Source: Priapulus caudatus (Eukaryota > Priapulida > Priapulimorpha > Priapulimorphida > Priapulidae). Taken from it: DNA of 44,689 nucleotides. Below, one piece after another: positions 33,849-44,689 of this stretch (positions are counted from its first letter, which is position 1; every line of letters starts with the position of its first letter). The notes under the pieces were generated by a model that was not told where the DNA came from, did no database searches, and saw nothing but the letters and a program-made list of their open reading frames with translations. Location: the NCBI RefSeq assembly GCF_000485595.1, contig NW_014577217.1, positions 128,097-172,785 on the forward strand, written 5' to 3'. The translations under genes were made by a program, and so were the position numbers.

Positions 33849-34200
33849 ACGTCGTCTCTCTGTTGTTGTTGCACAGCTGTTATGCCTGCAGCACTCCTGG
33901 TGGTGAAAAATATTTCCAGTAGAGTATTGAAAAATATCATATCGATCAATCTCTATCAGCGGTCAGATAACTGAAGCGATTTATAACCACCAAATGTACA
34001 CATACACTATATAGTTGATGAAAGCTGATTTCTGGACCTATTGAAGTAAAGTTTTAAACAACGATTACGCAAGAAATTTCAACTATAAGTATAAGTTACG
34101 TACGTTGTTTCATTGTTTACGACAAAGCACAAAGCACGTGAGGTTTGTTTACTGTAATGTCGCGCCCCCTACAAAAATAACAAGTGAACATTTTCACATC
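33849..34200 (-). promoter_or_regulatory. Presumed RNF166 promoter region
   Basis: It lies directly upstream of the RNF166 start. It contains a CACGTG E-box at 34135-34140. No TATA box stands out. Position-based inference. Confidence 0.35.
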
Positions 34201-36476
34201 TTGTGACGGATTCTCACGGATTCTCACATCTCCACGGATGAAAGAGCAGGCAGAGTTCAAACCAGTCAGCGGTAAATTGTAAGTATGCAGTCTGTCTTGA
34301 TTCTGTGTTAGTTTGTAAGATTAATGATCTCAATTAAATTATCAACAGGTTTTTCACTTATTGTTATTCGCTGGCAGAATGGAAGTTGTTTACTTATGTT
34401 TGCGTATTTTTGTGTAAACTTGAACGGATATCTTTCAAAATTCTCATCATCATCATGTAATTACTTCACTGGCGTAATGACAAATAAAGTGAAAAAAATG
34501 AACATAAATCATGTAACCTAACAGAGTGAAGTTAGTTTACCTACGGGTAGTTAATGGGTAGCATTATTAACTTACTCTGTTGGATTACATTATTGTATCT
34601 ACCATAAACATATCTTGTACTTGTAAGTTGTAGTTGTACTTGTACTTTTTATGATATTATTACTAGTATTGTTCATTTATTGTACCGTGTGACCTTTGCC
34701 AGGAAATACGGTTAGTATTAATTTAGACATAAGTACCTATTGACATATTGACATTCATGCCGTGTGATCAAACTAAAAATATGTTATGTTTCAATATTTT
34801 TTCAATCAAAACTAAAACAATCCTATATTAGTACTTTTGCTTTGCTCCGTTCATTGTCTGTGCACATGTTTATTATTTGTGTAGTGGATTTTACACTGAA
34901 CAAATACTTAAAGGGACAGTAGCCTCTAGGATTTTACTGCATACAACTGTACTTACTGTATAACAAATCGTCTATACCCACACGTATTTGTTACCAGATA
35001 CCTAATTTAATTGTTATAATTAATTACACATCAACGCGACGATATTTGAACGGCGCCAGGAGACCCGCGACCGTGCTGCCACCCCCCAAAAAGTTGCGTA
35101 TTTGACAATTTATTTTGCACGTTACAGACCGAGGGCTAATCACAAAAGTGCAATTATATTTATACCGAATGATATTCATTTTAGGGCAAATTTATCCATA
35201 TTATAACTGAAACTATATGCCGTTTATAAGATATTACAATCCTTTTGCTTTTAAATGAATAAATAAGAAACACCCTCGGTCTGTAGCCCTTGGCTGGAAA
35301 GTGGTTTTGCGCAACTTATCAGATCGTGCACGATCATAAAAAACAAAGATAATCCACTCATTGGTTTACACAAGCAGCCAACCGTTATCCTGAAACACAT
35401 GGGTCTGCAAAATAACCCACACAGTCACACGTGACAATCGTTTTTAACGTTGAGCAAGGCAACATGGTCAAAAATTGTTTGTTTGCAGAAATAGAAATGC
35501 ATTATTTAGCCAACTAAAACCTTCTTTGTGTAACTAAAGTTATGCCCTAGCAGTGAGAGTATTACGCCATCATTGCCATTTGTTTAGTATTTCAAGTATA
35601 TATTATACTTAGTACCATAAGGACAGCTGAACAATATGATCCTGAGACTAAGAATGAATGTTGTATTTGGTGTTGACAGTTGCCTGTAAGTTGGTTCGCT
35701 GGTAACTCTTGCATAACCTTATTCAGTGTGATCCTGTACATAGTTGGTACTTGTTAGGTACTAAGTTTCCATTGGCACATACATATTACTCTGTAGGCAT
35801 GTGCATGTGCTGACTTACAGTTTATGGTAGTCATTTACGATGAGAATAAGGGGAAGGTAGGGCCGCGACAAGGGATAGCCTCCTAAAGTTATTGCCGATA
35901 GAAAGACAGTGACCTATGTCATATCCATGTACAGTAGCTCATTGAGCTCTTCATCAGCAGAGTATATAATTAAAAACATAATCAAAGCTGCAAAAGGGTG
36001 GTTAAAATTCGTGTGCAACCCACCTGACGTCTATCTATAGATGTCGTTATACGTTATTCATTGTTGCTGTTAGAGTAAACACTAATACAATAACAGTGAG
36101 GCCTGGCCAGCTGTGACACACATTGGCCGCTACCCCTAATGGGAAATGCAGATGCCAACGGCCACCTCATTAGCATGACAAACTACTGGATGCAGAATGC
36201 TGCTTCGGTGCTGATGCAGTTGTGTGTGTAGTAGACCTGCTGGTGTGTCATATGCGTATACACGTCTGCATGCGTATACATGATGTACTGATTTGTAATT
36301 GAACGTACGAGATTTTTCCGGACAAAGAAGGGAGTTGCGTTGACTCGTTTTGCGTTGCGCAGCATCTGATGTTCCTTCCACATGACAGCAGTAGCAGCAG
36401 CAATGATCTGGTTAGTGCCAGAATGACAAATCACATAGTCATGACATGATTCCGAATTAGACAATTTAATTGAATG

Positions 36477-36479
<3 letters not shown>
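34201..36479. other. Intergenic DNA with small inverted repeats
   Basis: No gene seen. An imperfect hairpin around 34505-34590 pairs CTAACAGAGTGAAGTTA with TAACTTACTCTGTTGG. An ACAGACCGAGGG word (about 35125) is inverted near 35273, suggesting an old MITE. Confidence 0.45.
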
Positions 36480-36514
<35 letters not shown>

Positions 36515-36703
36515 AAGTGGGAGAGAGAGGGGGGTTGAAAGAGAGAGAGAGAGAGAGAGATAGAGAAAGAGAGAGAGCGCGCACAGAAGAGGCAGATGGG
36601 GAAAGACGAAAAGCAAGTGTATCTAATTAACTTCTTCTTTATGGGTGCTCTGATTTTTAACCACCCCTGCCTCGCTCACTCTCTGCTCTCCCTCCCTCTC
36701 TCT

Positions 36704-36751
<48 letters not shown>

Positions 36752-36840
36752 GCTCCCTCCACCCCTCTCTTCTGTTTCTCCTTTCCCCCTCTCCCCCTCC
36801 CCCATCCCTCTCTTTCTCCCTCTCTCTTTCTTTGGTCTAT
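36480..36840. repeat. Opposed GA and CT microsatellites
   Basis: GA runs (36480-36582) are followed about 100 bases later by CT runs (36685-36835), so the two tracts are complementary in inverted order. Open frames through them are artefacts. Confidence 0.9.
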
Positions 36841-36896
36841 CGTCCTCATCTAATTTCAATTACACATGAATTAATCAGGAGTGTATAATATAGTAT

Positions 36897-36947
36897 CAGG
36901 AGTGTCATCATAATATAGACTATAATTATTAATTTATGACACTCCTG
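36897..36947. mobile_element. 51-bp palindromic element related to the CAGGAGT family
   Basis: Ends CAGGAGTGTCAT and ATGACACTCCTG enclose a TATAATTATTAA centre. A second CAGGAGTGTATAA end lies just left at 36876, suggesting nested or tandem insertion. Confidence 0.6.
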
Positions 36948-37547
36948 ATTGTATAGTATAATAATACTCCATATTATCATATCATCAAGAGCATGATATT
37001 ATCAATCCTTCTTTATATGCTCTTGATATTATACACTCGTGAAGTAATGATGTCCCGCGCTGGGCAGACGTCGACGCTGGTTTAGTCGTAGCGTCGTCTA
37101 CTACCTCGTAAATATTAGTCTTCAAAGTCGAAGGGGTGGTGAGGCGCAGTAGCTTAGAGAGCACAGGTGAAGTCCAGTCCCGTGGAGTCGCACTGCAGCT
37201 GCTGGAAAGCAGGCGACCGGCTGTTAGTACGCCTTCACCGCCCAGCGCAGCTGGCAGACGAAGATGTCAGGAATATATTATGAGGTGTAGGGCTCGCCAA
37301 ATGCGTAATCGCATCCCTAGCCTGCCCTGCCAGACGTAGTAGCCTGAGACGGCCCGAGAGACTAGACGGCTGTGCGCACTTGCAATCTTCAACACTCGGG
37401 ACAGTCTCGCTGTACGTACGTAGCTGACCGCTTCGTGGAGCTAATTGAATAAGGTAGGGCTCGCCAAACTCGCATCGTAATCATCTTGTCTCGTCCTAAT
37501 AACATCTCTCTGAAAAACTGGAGGTTGCCGCACGCGGAGCACGATGC

Positions 37548-37825
37548 CAGATCTAAGAGGCGTATGTAGGATCTGGGATCTAGGCGGTAGGATCTGAGCG
37601 TAAGATCTAGCAGGCGTAGGAGGCGTACGATCTAGGAGGCGCAGGATCTGGGATCTATAGGCGGTAAGATCTGAACGTAAGATCTAGGAGGCGCAGGATC
37701 TGGGATCTATAGGCGGTAAGATCTGAACGTAAGATCTAGGAGGCGCAGGATCTGGGATCTATAGGCGGTAGTATCTGAGCGTAAGCTCTTAGTCTAGGAG
37801 GCATAGGATCTGGGATCTATGTAAG
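37548..37825. repeat. 52-bp minisatellite
   Basis: About five units contain GCAGGATCTGGGATCTATAG, GCGGTAAGATCTGAACG and TAAGATCTAGGAGGC. Clear unit starts fall at 37641, 37693 and 37745; outer copies have diverged. Confidence 0.9.
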
Positions 37826-37974
37826 ATGCGCGCGGGTCGCCGGCAAGTGTAGTTGTTATTGCATGTCGATGTCCCCCGTAATATACTAATCGTTATTCTC
37901 AAAGTTAATTCAAAAGCGGGTAGCGTGTTGTTCGCAGCACAAAGAGCGGTCCAGCGAGGATATCAGTGATGCTC

Positions 37975-38070
37975 AACACGCACGCGCGCAGCTCTATAAC
38001 TATAGCGCTTCGTTCTGCCACAGGCCTGCGGCAGAGCGAAGGGCTATAGTTCTAGAGTTAGCACGCGTGC
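37975..38070. other. Long hairpin with arms of about 30-40 bp
   Basis: CTCTATAACTATAGCGCTTC and the segment to TCTGCC pair with GGCAGAGCGAAGGGCTATAG and the segment to AGAGT across a loop of about ten bases (ACAGGCCTGC). Outer GCACGCGCGC/GCACGCGTGC words also partly pair. It could be a palindromic MITE or a hairpin RNA. Confidence 0.6.
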
Positions 38071-38175
38071 AGAAGCATTCGGTTCATGTGTGCTGACTGC
38101 TGCTGCTGCGCGGGCATGATTAGCATTTCTAATCGCCATCTTTTTAATCGGTGTTTTGTGTAATTTAATTATCCC

Positions 38176-38400
38176 GCGTGCGTGTGTGTGTCACCCAGTG
38201 AAGTCTCGTGGATAACGCGGGTCTGTGTGTGCGTGTGCGTGCGTCCGTGGGTGGCGTGTCGTGTGTGTGTTCACCAGTGAAAGGTCTCGTGAGATAACGC
38301 GGGTGTGCGTGTGCTGTGCGTGTTTCGTCGTTGTGCGTGTGTGCGGTGTCTGCGTGTGCGTGCGTGCGTGCAGTGCGTGTGGCTGTGCGTGTGTACGCGA
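38176..38400. repeat. GTGC-rich repeat with a duplicated core
   Basis: GT/GC runs enclose two copies of a core: CCAGTGAAGTCTCGTGGATAACGCGG (38197-38222) in shorter words CCAGTGAA, TCTCGTG, ATAACGCGGGT, and again at 38273-38305. Confidence 0.8.
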
Positions 38401-38925
38401 CTGTTAAAACGTACGCGCGGAGGTTTCTTCTTTTCCCTTTCTCGAGTAATCCCGCATCTCGTATTTCGACGTTTCGTTTTTTTACCGCGGTAAGGTTATT
38501 GTCTAATGATGATATTTCCCTCATCTTTATCTGGGGGGGGGGCAGCTAGAGTTGCAGGTTATAGCGAACCTACGCTGGTATAGCGTTTTTCGCGGCTGGT
38601 GCGGAGGGCAGTGAATATCTCGCGAGTCTCTTCCTCTTTTTTGTCCGCTGCTAGTATAGTAGTGCTGCCTTGGTTCTGCGGACGTGATTCTTCCGTGTAG
38701 CGGATACATGATGATTTTTCCATTCAGTAAATTCACATACAGTGTGCGGCGGGCTGTCGCTGAATGTTCAGCTGATGTTGTGTGCTGGTATGGTGTAGTG
38801 TGTGTGTGTGCGTGTGCGTGTGCGACTTGTGCGCGTGGACCTGTCCCACCGTGTGTGTTGTCGTGTTGACTATGTGTGTGTATGTCGTTCGTGCGTGCGG
38901 GTAGTGCGTGCGTTGCGTGCGGGCC

Positions 38926-39401
38926 CACAGGCACTTGAAGCGTTTCAATAAAATATAATGCTAACTAAATACGAATGTTTCTATAGCCTATACTAGCCCT
39001 ACTCTCTTTCACCTATTCGCCAACAGTTTCCTGTAAATTCCGTCCAAATCCCACGTCCAACGTACGCTGCCGGATGCCACTGCTCTCGCGGCGCGACTGT
39101 TGCACGCTTACATTAATATATATAGCTATAATATACTATACTATATACTATACTATACTATATACTATACTATATAATATACTATATATATTAACAGTCA
39201 CTGTGCACATTGAGCAATGGCGGCGGTAGTGTGTGTGCATAGAGCATTTATACGGAATTGACAGGAAACAAACTGTCGGCAATATTAATAGGTGAAAGAG
39301 AGTATAGAAATTTACATTAAGCATTTTGTATTACTACTACTAGTATTAGATTTCGTATTTATTTAGCATTATATTTTATTGAAACGTTTCAAGTGCCTGT
39401 G
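38926..39401. mobile_element. 476-bp foldback element with an 8-bp target duplication
   Basis: Inverted arms of about 140-180 bp begin CACAGGCACTTGAA and share GTTTCAATAAAATATAATGC and CTCTCTTTCACCTATT. It is flanked by perfect TGCGGGCC (38918-38925 and 39402-39409). The centre contains TATACTA repeats. An 8-bp duplication fits hAT or P superfamilies. No coding capacity; the small open frame starting near 39379 overlaps its end and is not supported. Confidence 0.88.
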
Positions 39402-39409
39402 TGCGGGCC

Positions 39410-40619
39410 GCTCGGCGCTGCAGCGCATCGGAGAGCCTCTCCGTCCCTTGATTGGCAGGCAGATCTCCCTCGCAGACGCCGCGGGACGGACCGCTCTTTC
39501 TCTCTTTGTCGGCGTGCGGCGGATGCCAGCAAAATCTCGCATCCGTGGAAGTTTCGTTGGAAGTTTGCCACTGATGGCATCATATGCTGGCCTGCAGTAA
39601 CTCGAGGGTGTGGGGAAGAGAGGGCGGTGACGCGTTGGTACTACTATGGTTACAGACTGCATGAGATGTGAAGCCTGGTGTGAGGAGGCGTTTATGTATG
39701 GCTTCGGTGAAACTGTAGAATAACTGGTAAAAGGAGCGACGTACGTCGGTTGGGGGAGTTGTCTACAGTATCTTAAAGTGTGCCGAAATTCTGAAAATTT
39801 TCATGCGTGCACGTGTGCATTCGTGGCCGTATACTAGCTATTCGCGTATTCAGTGATCCACCGTCATTGATTCACAGTTATGCAGATATCCATTGTCGCA
39901 TTGAAATTTTTTTGCTTAATTGCTTGGTTAATATTGATTACCTAATAATCTCATTATAATTGGGGAACCGTTGCTGGGTTGGATTAATGATCATGTAATC
40001 ATTTTATGTAAGTGCTGTACGCATTTTTGTTTCTCATTCCGTCAGTGCAATCTACAATCTGCCGGAATGCGTGGCTGTGCCCTTGAAATGAGATCTCTTG
40101 CACTGCGCTTTACATGCGGATGACATTGAAGTCTGTGACTCACCGCCAGACAGTGTAGCAATCGATTACCCCATCAAACTACAGTTTTGAACCCCTTCTC
40201 CTGCTATACTAGAGCTTGCAAGAGACTGGCACAGTGTGATGATTCACCGGTCGCTCCGTATAAGTTCGCATCCCCCGTGCGGGGCGGATGTTAACGAGGA
40301 AGCTGAAATTGCCAACAAAGAAATACGCAGCGTCCTTCTTCAACGACCACAGGCGGTGCTTCAATGCTTCCTGCCTACAGGAGGGAGGGAGGCTGAGTCA
40401 CCGATTTCTCCCCGGTCCGTTTGCCTCGTGCGCATATATGCATTACTGCGCGGTGGCTTCTCTGACGCTGATGTAGAGTTAAGGAGAACCCGGGAGCTTG
40501 AACTCACAGTGTGATGGGAATGGCGAATATCTCGGGGGCTGAGAATAATGAGCAAAATACCGGAAGCATTATTACTGAGCGTGGGAGGAGTAAATGTAGC
40601 AGCGTCTGTGGAAACCCCG
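39410..40619. other. GC-rich then mixed intergenic DNA, no supported gene
   Basis: GC- and CpG-rich sequence at about 39400-39660 could be a promoter or noncoding first exon of a gene beyond the window. Short open frames at 39379-39600 and 40236-40514 show no recognisable protein. Confidence 0.35.
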
Positions 40620-40634
40620 ACGTACACATCCATA

Positions 40635-41005
<371 letters not shown>

Positions 41006-41999
41006 CGGGTCAATGAGTAAATAGTAAATGATAATAAATGATAATAAATAATAAACAGAAAAAAAGACAATAAGCGGATGTGCTTTTAGTTCAACAGCGT
41101 AAAACACTTATAATATTTTTGTCGCGTTCTCAATACAATGAGACTCATCCACCCGCGGCAAATGTGATATCTGTAGCTTTATGAATAAATGAATACCGTT
41201 ATACGGGACCAAGAACTCCGGCTGCCCCGATTCCTTCGCAAAAATCTTGAGTGCGTCCATGTAAAGCCCGCATATTCACAGACGATGTCGACCACCCATA
41301 AATTTCTCTCCTAACGTCCCCGTGGCCGAGTCCACGAGGTTGATTATCAATGACTTACGTCAGTCACGCTATAGTCAACCTCCGAAACGCGGTATGCGCG
41401 TATCGTGTATATGATAATGCGTATAATATATGCGTGTGAATATATTATATATGCGTCAGGCATGCGTGTATATGCGTGTATATGCGCGTACGTGTGTATG
41501 CGCGCTCGCCTCGCTGCCATAATATATAACCACGAGCTAATAATACATGTCTTAGCTCTTGATATAAATAACGTAAGTCCTCTCATCGCCCGGGGAGGCT
41601 GTGATGAGCGTAAACCCGCGTATAGATAAGGTGCGCGGCGTTTGTTGTTTCTAATCGCCGTCAAAAGCAGGCCGGCTGCCGTTCTGGGTAGCTCACGACG
41701 CGCCGATTACCACCCCCTCACCCTCACCACCCTCCCACCGTGTTCACTCTTCCTCTTCACTTCCCTCTGCACGTTCGAGCGTTCGCATCGGCGGCAGCCG
41801 CGGTTTGCCGGCTTGCTGTAGAATGGATTCGAAATTTTAGTCGATGCAAAGCGAAGCGTCCCAATTCCGAAGGGTTAACGTCAACAAATAAACTGCTGCG
41901 CGAGTTTCCGAATCGCGTGGCGCGCTGCCGCAAAAACGCACGAGTCGTCCGCTCCGCCTCCTCCGTACTCCGTAGCAGACGGAATTCCCTTTCGCCACT
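41006..41999. other. Non-coding DNA with an ATGCGTGTAT-type repeat
   Basis: Imperfect TATATGCGTG repeats occur at about 41400-41510. No gene seen. Confidence 0.45.
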
Positions 42000-42180
42000 G
42001 CTGCTGCTGCTACTGCTGGTGGTGGTGTTGGTGGTGGTGCTGCTGCTGCTACTGCTGCTGCTACTACTACTACTACTACTACCAGGAGTAAGATAATATA
42101 GGATATATATATAGCCTATATAATCTATAGCCTATAATATATATAGCCTATAATATATAGCCTATATTATCTTACTCCTG

Positions 42181-42263
<83 letters not shown>

Positions 42264-42270
42264 GCTGCCA
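42000..42270. repeat. CTG/CTA trinucleotide repeats split by a MITE
   Basis: CTG and GGT runs lead into a CTA run that is interrupted by the palindromic element at 42083-42180 and resumes as CTA then CTG to about 42270. Confidence 0.95.
42083..42180. mobile_element. 98-bp palindromic MITE, CAGGAGTAAG family
   Basis: Ends CAGGAGTAAGATAATATAGG and its complement are identical to those of the 62-bp element at 29930-29991. The centre is an expanded TATAGCCTATAA repeat. It is inserted within the CTA microsatellite, so any target duplication (CTACTAC) cannot be told from the repeat. Confidence 0.8.
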
Positions 42271-42451
42271 CTGCTGCTGCTTCCGCTACTGCTGCTGTTG
42301 CTCCGCCGCAGTGCCGTAATGCGTGCGAATTTCATCTCGGCTACAGTCGCTTATACATTAAAGAGTCGCGTTGATTGTTTTTAGCCCAGCTGACTCGCAT
42401 GATTCTCCGTCCGTCCGTTCGTGCGTGCGTCCGTCCGTTCGTCAACAGTTG

Positions 42452-42745
42452 GGCACAAATCTTAACCGCTCGACGTACGGTCTTGATATTCGCATCGACG
42501 TACGGTCTTGATATTCGCGGACGTCGGGGGGATCGCGAAAAGGACTCGGGATGTCGAATTTGGGGGCAAGGGTCAAAGGTCAAGATGTGTCAATGGTGGG
42601 GGGAATATTTTCCCTTAACTTAAGGTATAGGAGGAAATACGGAATTGCGGCACAAATCTCAACGGCTCGACCTACGCTCTTAATATTCGATGTATAGTGT
42701 GATGAAGCGATCACCAGCGCGAAATTGGAGGTCACAGGTCAAAGG
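42452..42745 (+). repeat. Two diverged copies of a repeat carrying AGGTCA direct repeats
   Basis: GGCACAAATCTTAACCGCTC at 42452 and GGCACAAATCTCAACGGCTC at 42649 begin two copies about 197 bp apart. Each is followed by a CGACsTACGsTCTTrATATTCG word (duplicated in copy 1) and then an AGGTCA pair: GGGTCAAAGGTCA (42570-42582) and AGGTCACAGGTCA (42729-42741). Confidence 0.75.
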
Positions 42746-44689
42746 GCAGTGGGGGAAAGGTCAGATATCAGACATTTTCTGAGGACATGGTCTAAAGGAC
42801 CGAGTGAAAAGCGTTTTTATCACTTTATTGAAAGGACCATGAAATCTACTTTCCGCTGACGTGCGAAGAGTAAGTGTCTGATAACATTTTGCCCCTCAAG
42901 AGGAGGGTTAAACATGGATTTGTTGACTGTTAAGAAAGGACTGAACTGCTTTTGCTATTAGAGCCCCCTCCACCCGCCCCTACCACACCATCCCCCTCCA
43001 CCTACCCTCCCCCACAACCACCACTACGCTCGCGCTCGACCCATATTCATGATAACATGTTAATATAGCGAAGTCATTAAAGTTACACAGCTGTATCTTT
43101 ATTACTGTACTACCAGTAGGTATAGCAAAGCCTATCATAGATTTTAGATCTGTGTTAATATTATTAGTATTATAGTATTAGTAGTATCCTAGATATATGC
43201 TTTGAGCGCGAACGCGGTGGCAGGAGGGCGCACTTGATTCGGTTGCCAGTGAGTTTATCAGAAGAATACCTGGCTACAGTACACGTCAGTTGAGCGCTGT
43301 CGCTCTGCGGCACTTGTTTGATTACGCGCATCGCTGCAGCGATATATATGATTACAGGGGTTAATAATGATAAAATTATGACAAAATAATGACAAGTTAT
43401 AACCAATAACAATACAAATACAAATAACAAAATACACAAATACAAATAATGACAAATAATGACAATAATGACATTTAATAATGTCAATTTTAATAATGAA
43501 AATTTGTCATTATTGACCCACTGATGATTACAGTATCAGCATCTCTGCGCGCGGCAGCCTCCCTCACAGTCCCGCCTCCACGATGACGACGGAGAGGAGC
43601 AGCATGCACCCCCTCTGGTGGCGGGTGGGGGCTTACCCGTCCGTGCGTGCCTGATTTCATTAGAGGGATCTCTCGGGGCGGCATGTTATCGAAGCTCCGC
43701 GGGGATTCAATTGCCGCAGAAGTACTCGTTTATCGCGCTGGAATTCATTATCAGCAGCAGCAGCAGCGAGGAGAGGTAACCTACATTCGCTGTCTCCCAG
43801 CAGTGTGTGTGTGTGTGTGTGTGCGTGCGTGTGTGCGTGCGTGTGTGTGAATGCTGGCTGGCCGGCTTTCTCGTGTGTTTCAGGGTCGTGCGTCACTACC
43901 GCGGCGCGTGTCTGTAGTGGCCCCTGAAATCTTCAAAATAAGCACATGCGTTATTGTTGTTATGCTTTAGTTTTGAACTTCAAACTGCGGACTCCTTCTT
44001 TTTGAGGGTAGGGTGTCCGTTGGACTCCCTTGTTCAAAAGTTAATTTCTACCCCTGTAGTGTATATATATATATACATCGATTTTTATATATATTTTACA
44101 TTCCTTATCTCAGGTAAAAACGCCGCAAAATCTTCCTTTTTTATAAAACAAAAATACAACAGCTGTACTGGTTGGTGTTAGGGATGGATTACAGAGCTGT
44201 AAGCTTGTTGTAGTGGGATTACAGCTAGCATGGCTTCTACACGTTATTAGCGATGTGGGTAAAGCTATCCCTCTGCTATCTGTATCTGTGCTATCTGTAT
44301 CCAGCTGCCTATGTGGACATTTCTAGCAACTCCTCCCATCGTGGGTCCATCATCCAGGTCGCAAAAACAAATGCGTATTCCATAAGTGTAGAATGTCGTG
44401 TTTACTTAATCCACGAGCTCTGGTGTAACTGACCGGAGAGAGAAAATCTGGACGTAACGCGGCCATGATCCCGAGGCGCTAGCCGAGGATTGACACTTTG
44501 TGTCTTCCAATCACAGTCTACGCCGCCCCTTTCTCTCAAAATTTGTGAGTACAATATCATTCGGACACGGAATCGCCGATCTCAGGAACTAGGGCATTCT
44601 GCTAGGCTAGAACGGTTTCATACGATAGAGTTTGGCCCCAAAACGAAAATAACACACCGTTTAGCGCACTATGCTACGTACTTTTGTTG
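42746..44689. other. Right-edge intergenic DNA, no gene seen
   Basis: Contains TAATGACAAATA-type repeats at about 43370-43510, a short CAG run at 43753-43768, and a GT/GC microsatellite at 43804-43850. No exon with recognisable product was found on either strand. Confidence 0.45.

Noticed and set aside
37120-37200. tRNA-like SINE head at GGTGAGGCGCAGTAGCTTAG
   Set aside because: The A-box resemblance is fair but the B box is poor and no body or target duplication was found.
39379-39671. GC-rich open frames on both strands
   Set aside because: They overlap the end of a foldback element and have no recognisable protein; CpG-rich DNA often lacks stops by chance.

Overview
This is a eukaryotic, animal window. 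Its genes are split by many short-to-medium GT-AG introns, about half the sequence is repeats, and vertebrate-type telomeric TTAGGG repeats occur inside it. The gene set (a NEK11-type kinase, CNOT10, an RNF166-type RING ligase, a THAP/P-element-derived gene) and the wealth of small DNA transposons and tRNA-derived SINEs suggest a marine invertebrate (lophotrochozoan or invertebrate deuterostome). I cannot name the species. No operons, CRISPR arrays, phage or bacterial features are present.

Layout. 1-1852: low-complexity DNA and intron. 1853-7913 (+): the 3' two thirds of a NEK11-like kinase gene, eight exons, 496 codons in the window, 5' end off the left edge. 7890-8455: a minisatellite that starts inside the NEK11 stop-codon region. 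8456-10914: convergent intergenic DNA. 10915-19296 (-): a complete CNOT10 gene, 13 coding exons, 689 aa, with an assembly gap (14792-15340) inside a minisatellite that copies the end of exon 6. 19297-25135: a transposon-rich block with four well-bounded elements and two elements carrying telomere-like repeats. 25136-27000 (+): a five-exon THAP gene of 277 aa resembling the N-terminal half of P-element transposases, with coding-like remnants downstream to about 29062. 30899-33848 (-): a complete six-exon RNF166-like E3 ligase, 230 aa. 33849-44689: no gene I can support; it holds microsatellites, minisatellites, palindromic MITEs, a 476-bp foldback element, and GC-rich stretches that could be promoters or noncoding RNA of an off-window gene.

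Exon phases were checked by hand. Each of the four gene models joins with matching intron phases and gives a total length divisible by three, which is strong internal support. The genes do not form an obvious pathway: NEK11 is a cell-cycle/DNA-damage kinase, CNOT10 belongs to the CCR4-NOT deadenylase, RNF166 is a ubiquitin ligase, and the THAP gene is transposon-derived.

The most striking pattern is that minisatellites in NEK11 and CNOT10 repeatedly include an exon edge: a 5' splice site with its coding flank (twice), a 3' splice site, a stop codon, and one wholly coding array. A further CNOT10 array reaches a 5' splice site. The second notable pattern is a cluster of inverted-repeat elements carrying TTAGGG-type repeats, one bounded by a perfect 9-bp target duplication and also containing a tRNA-like sequence.
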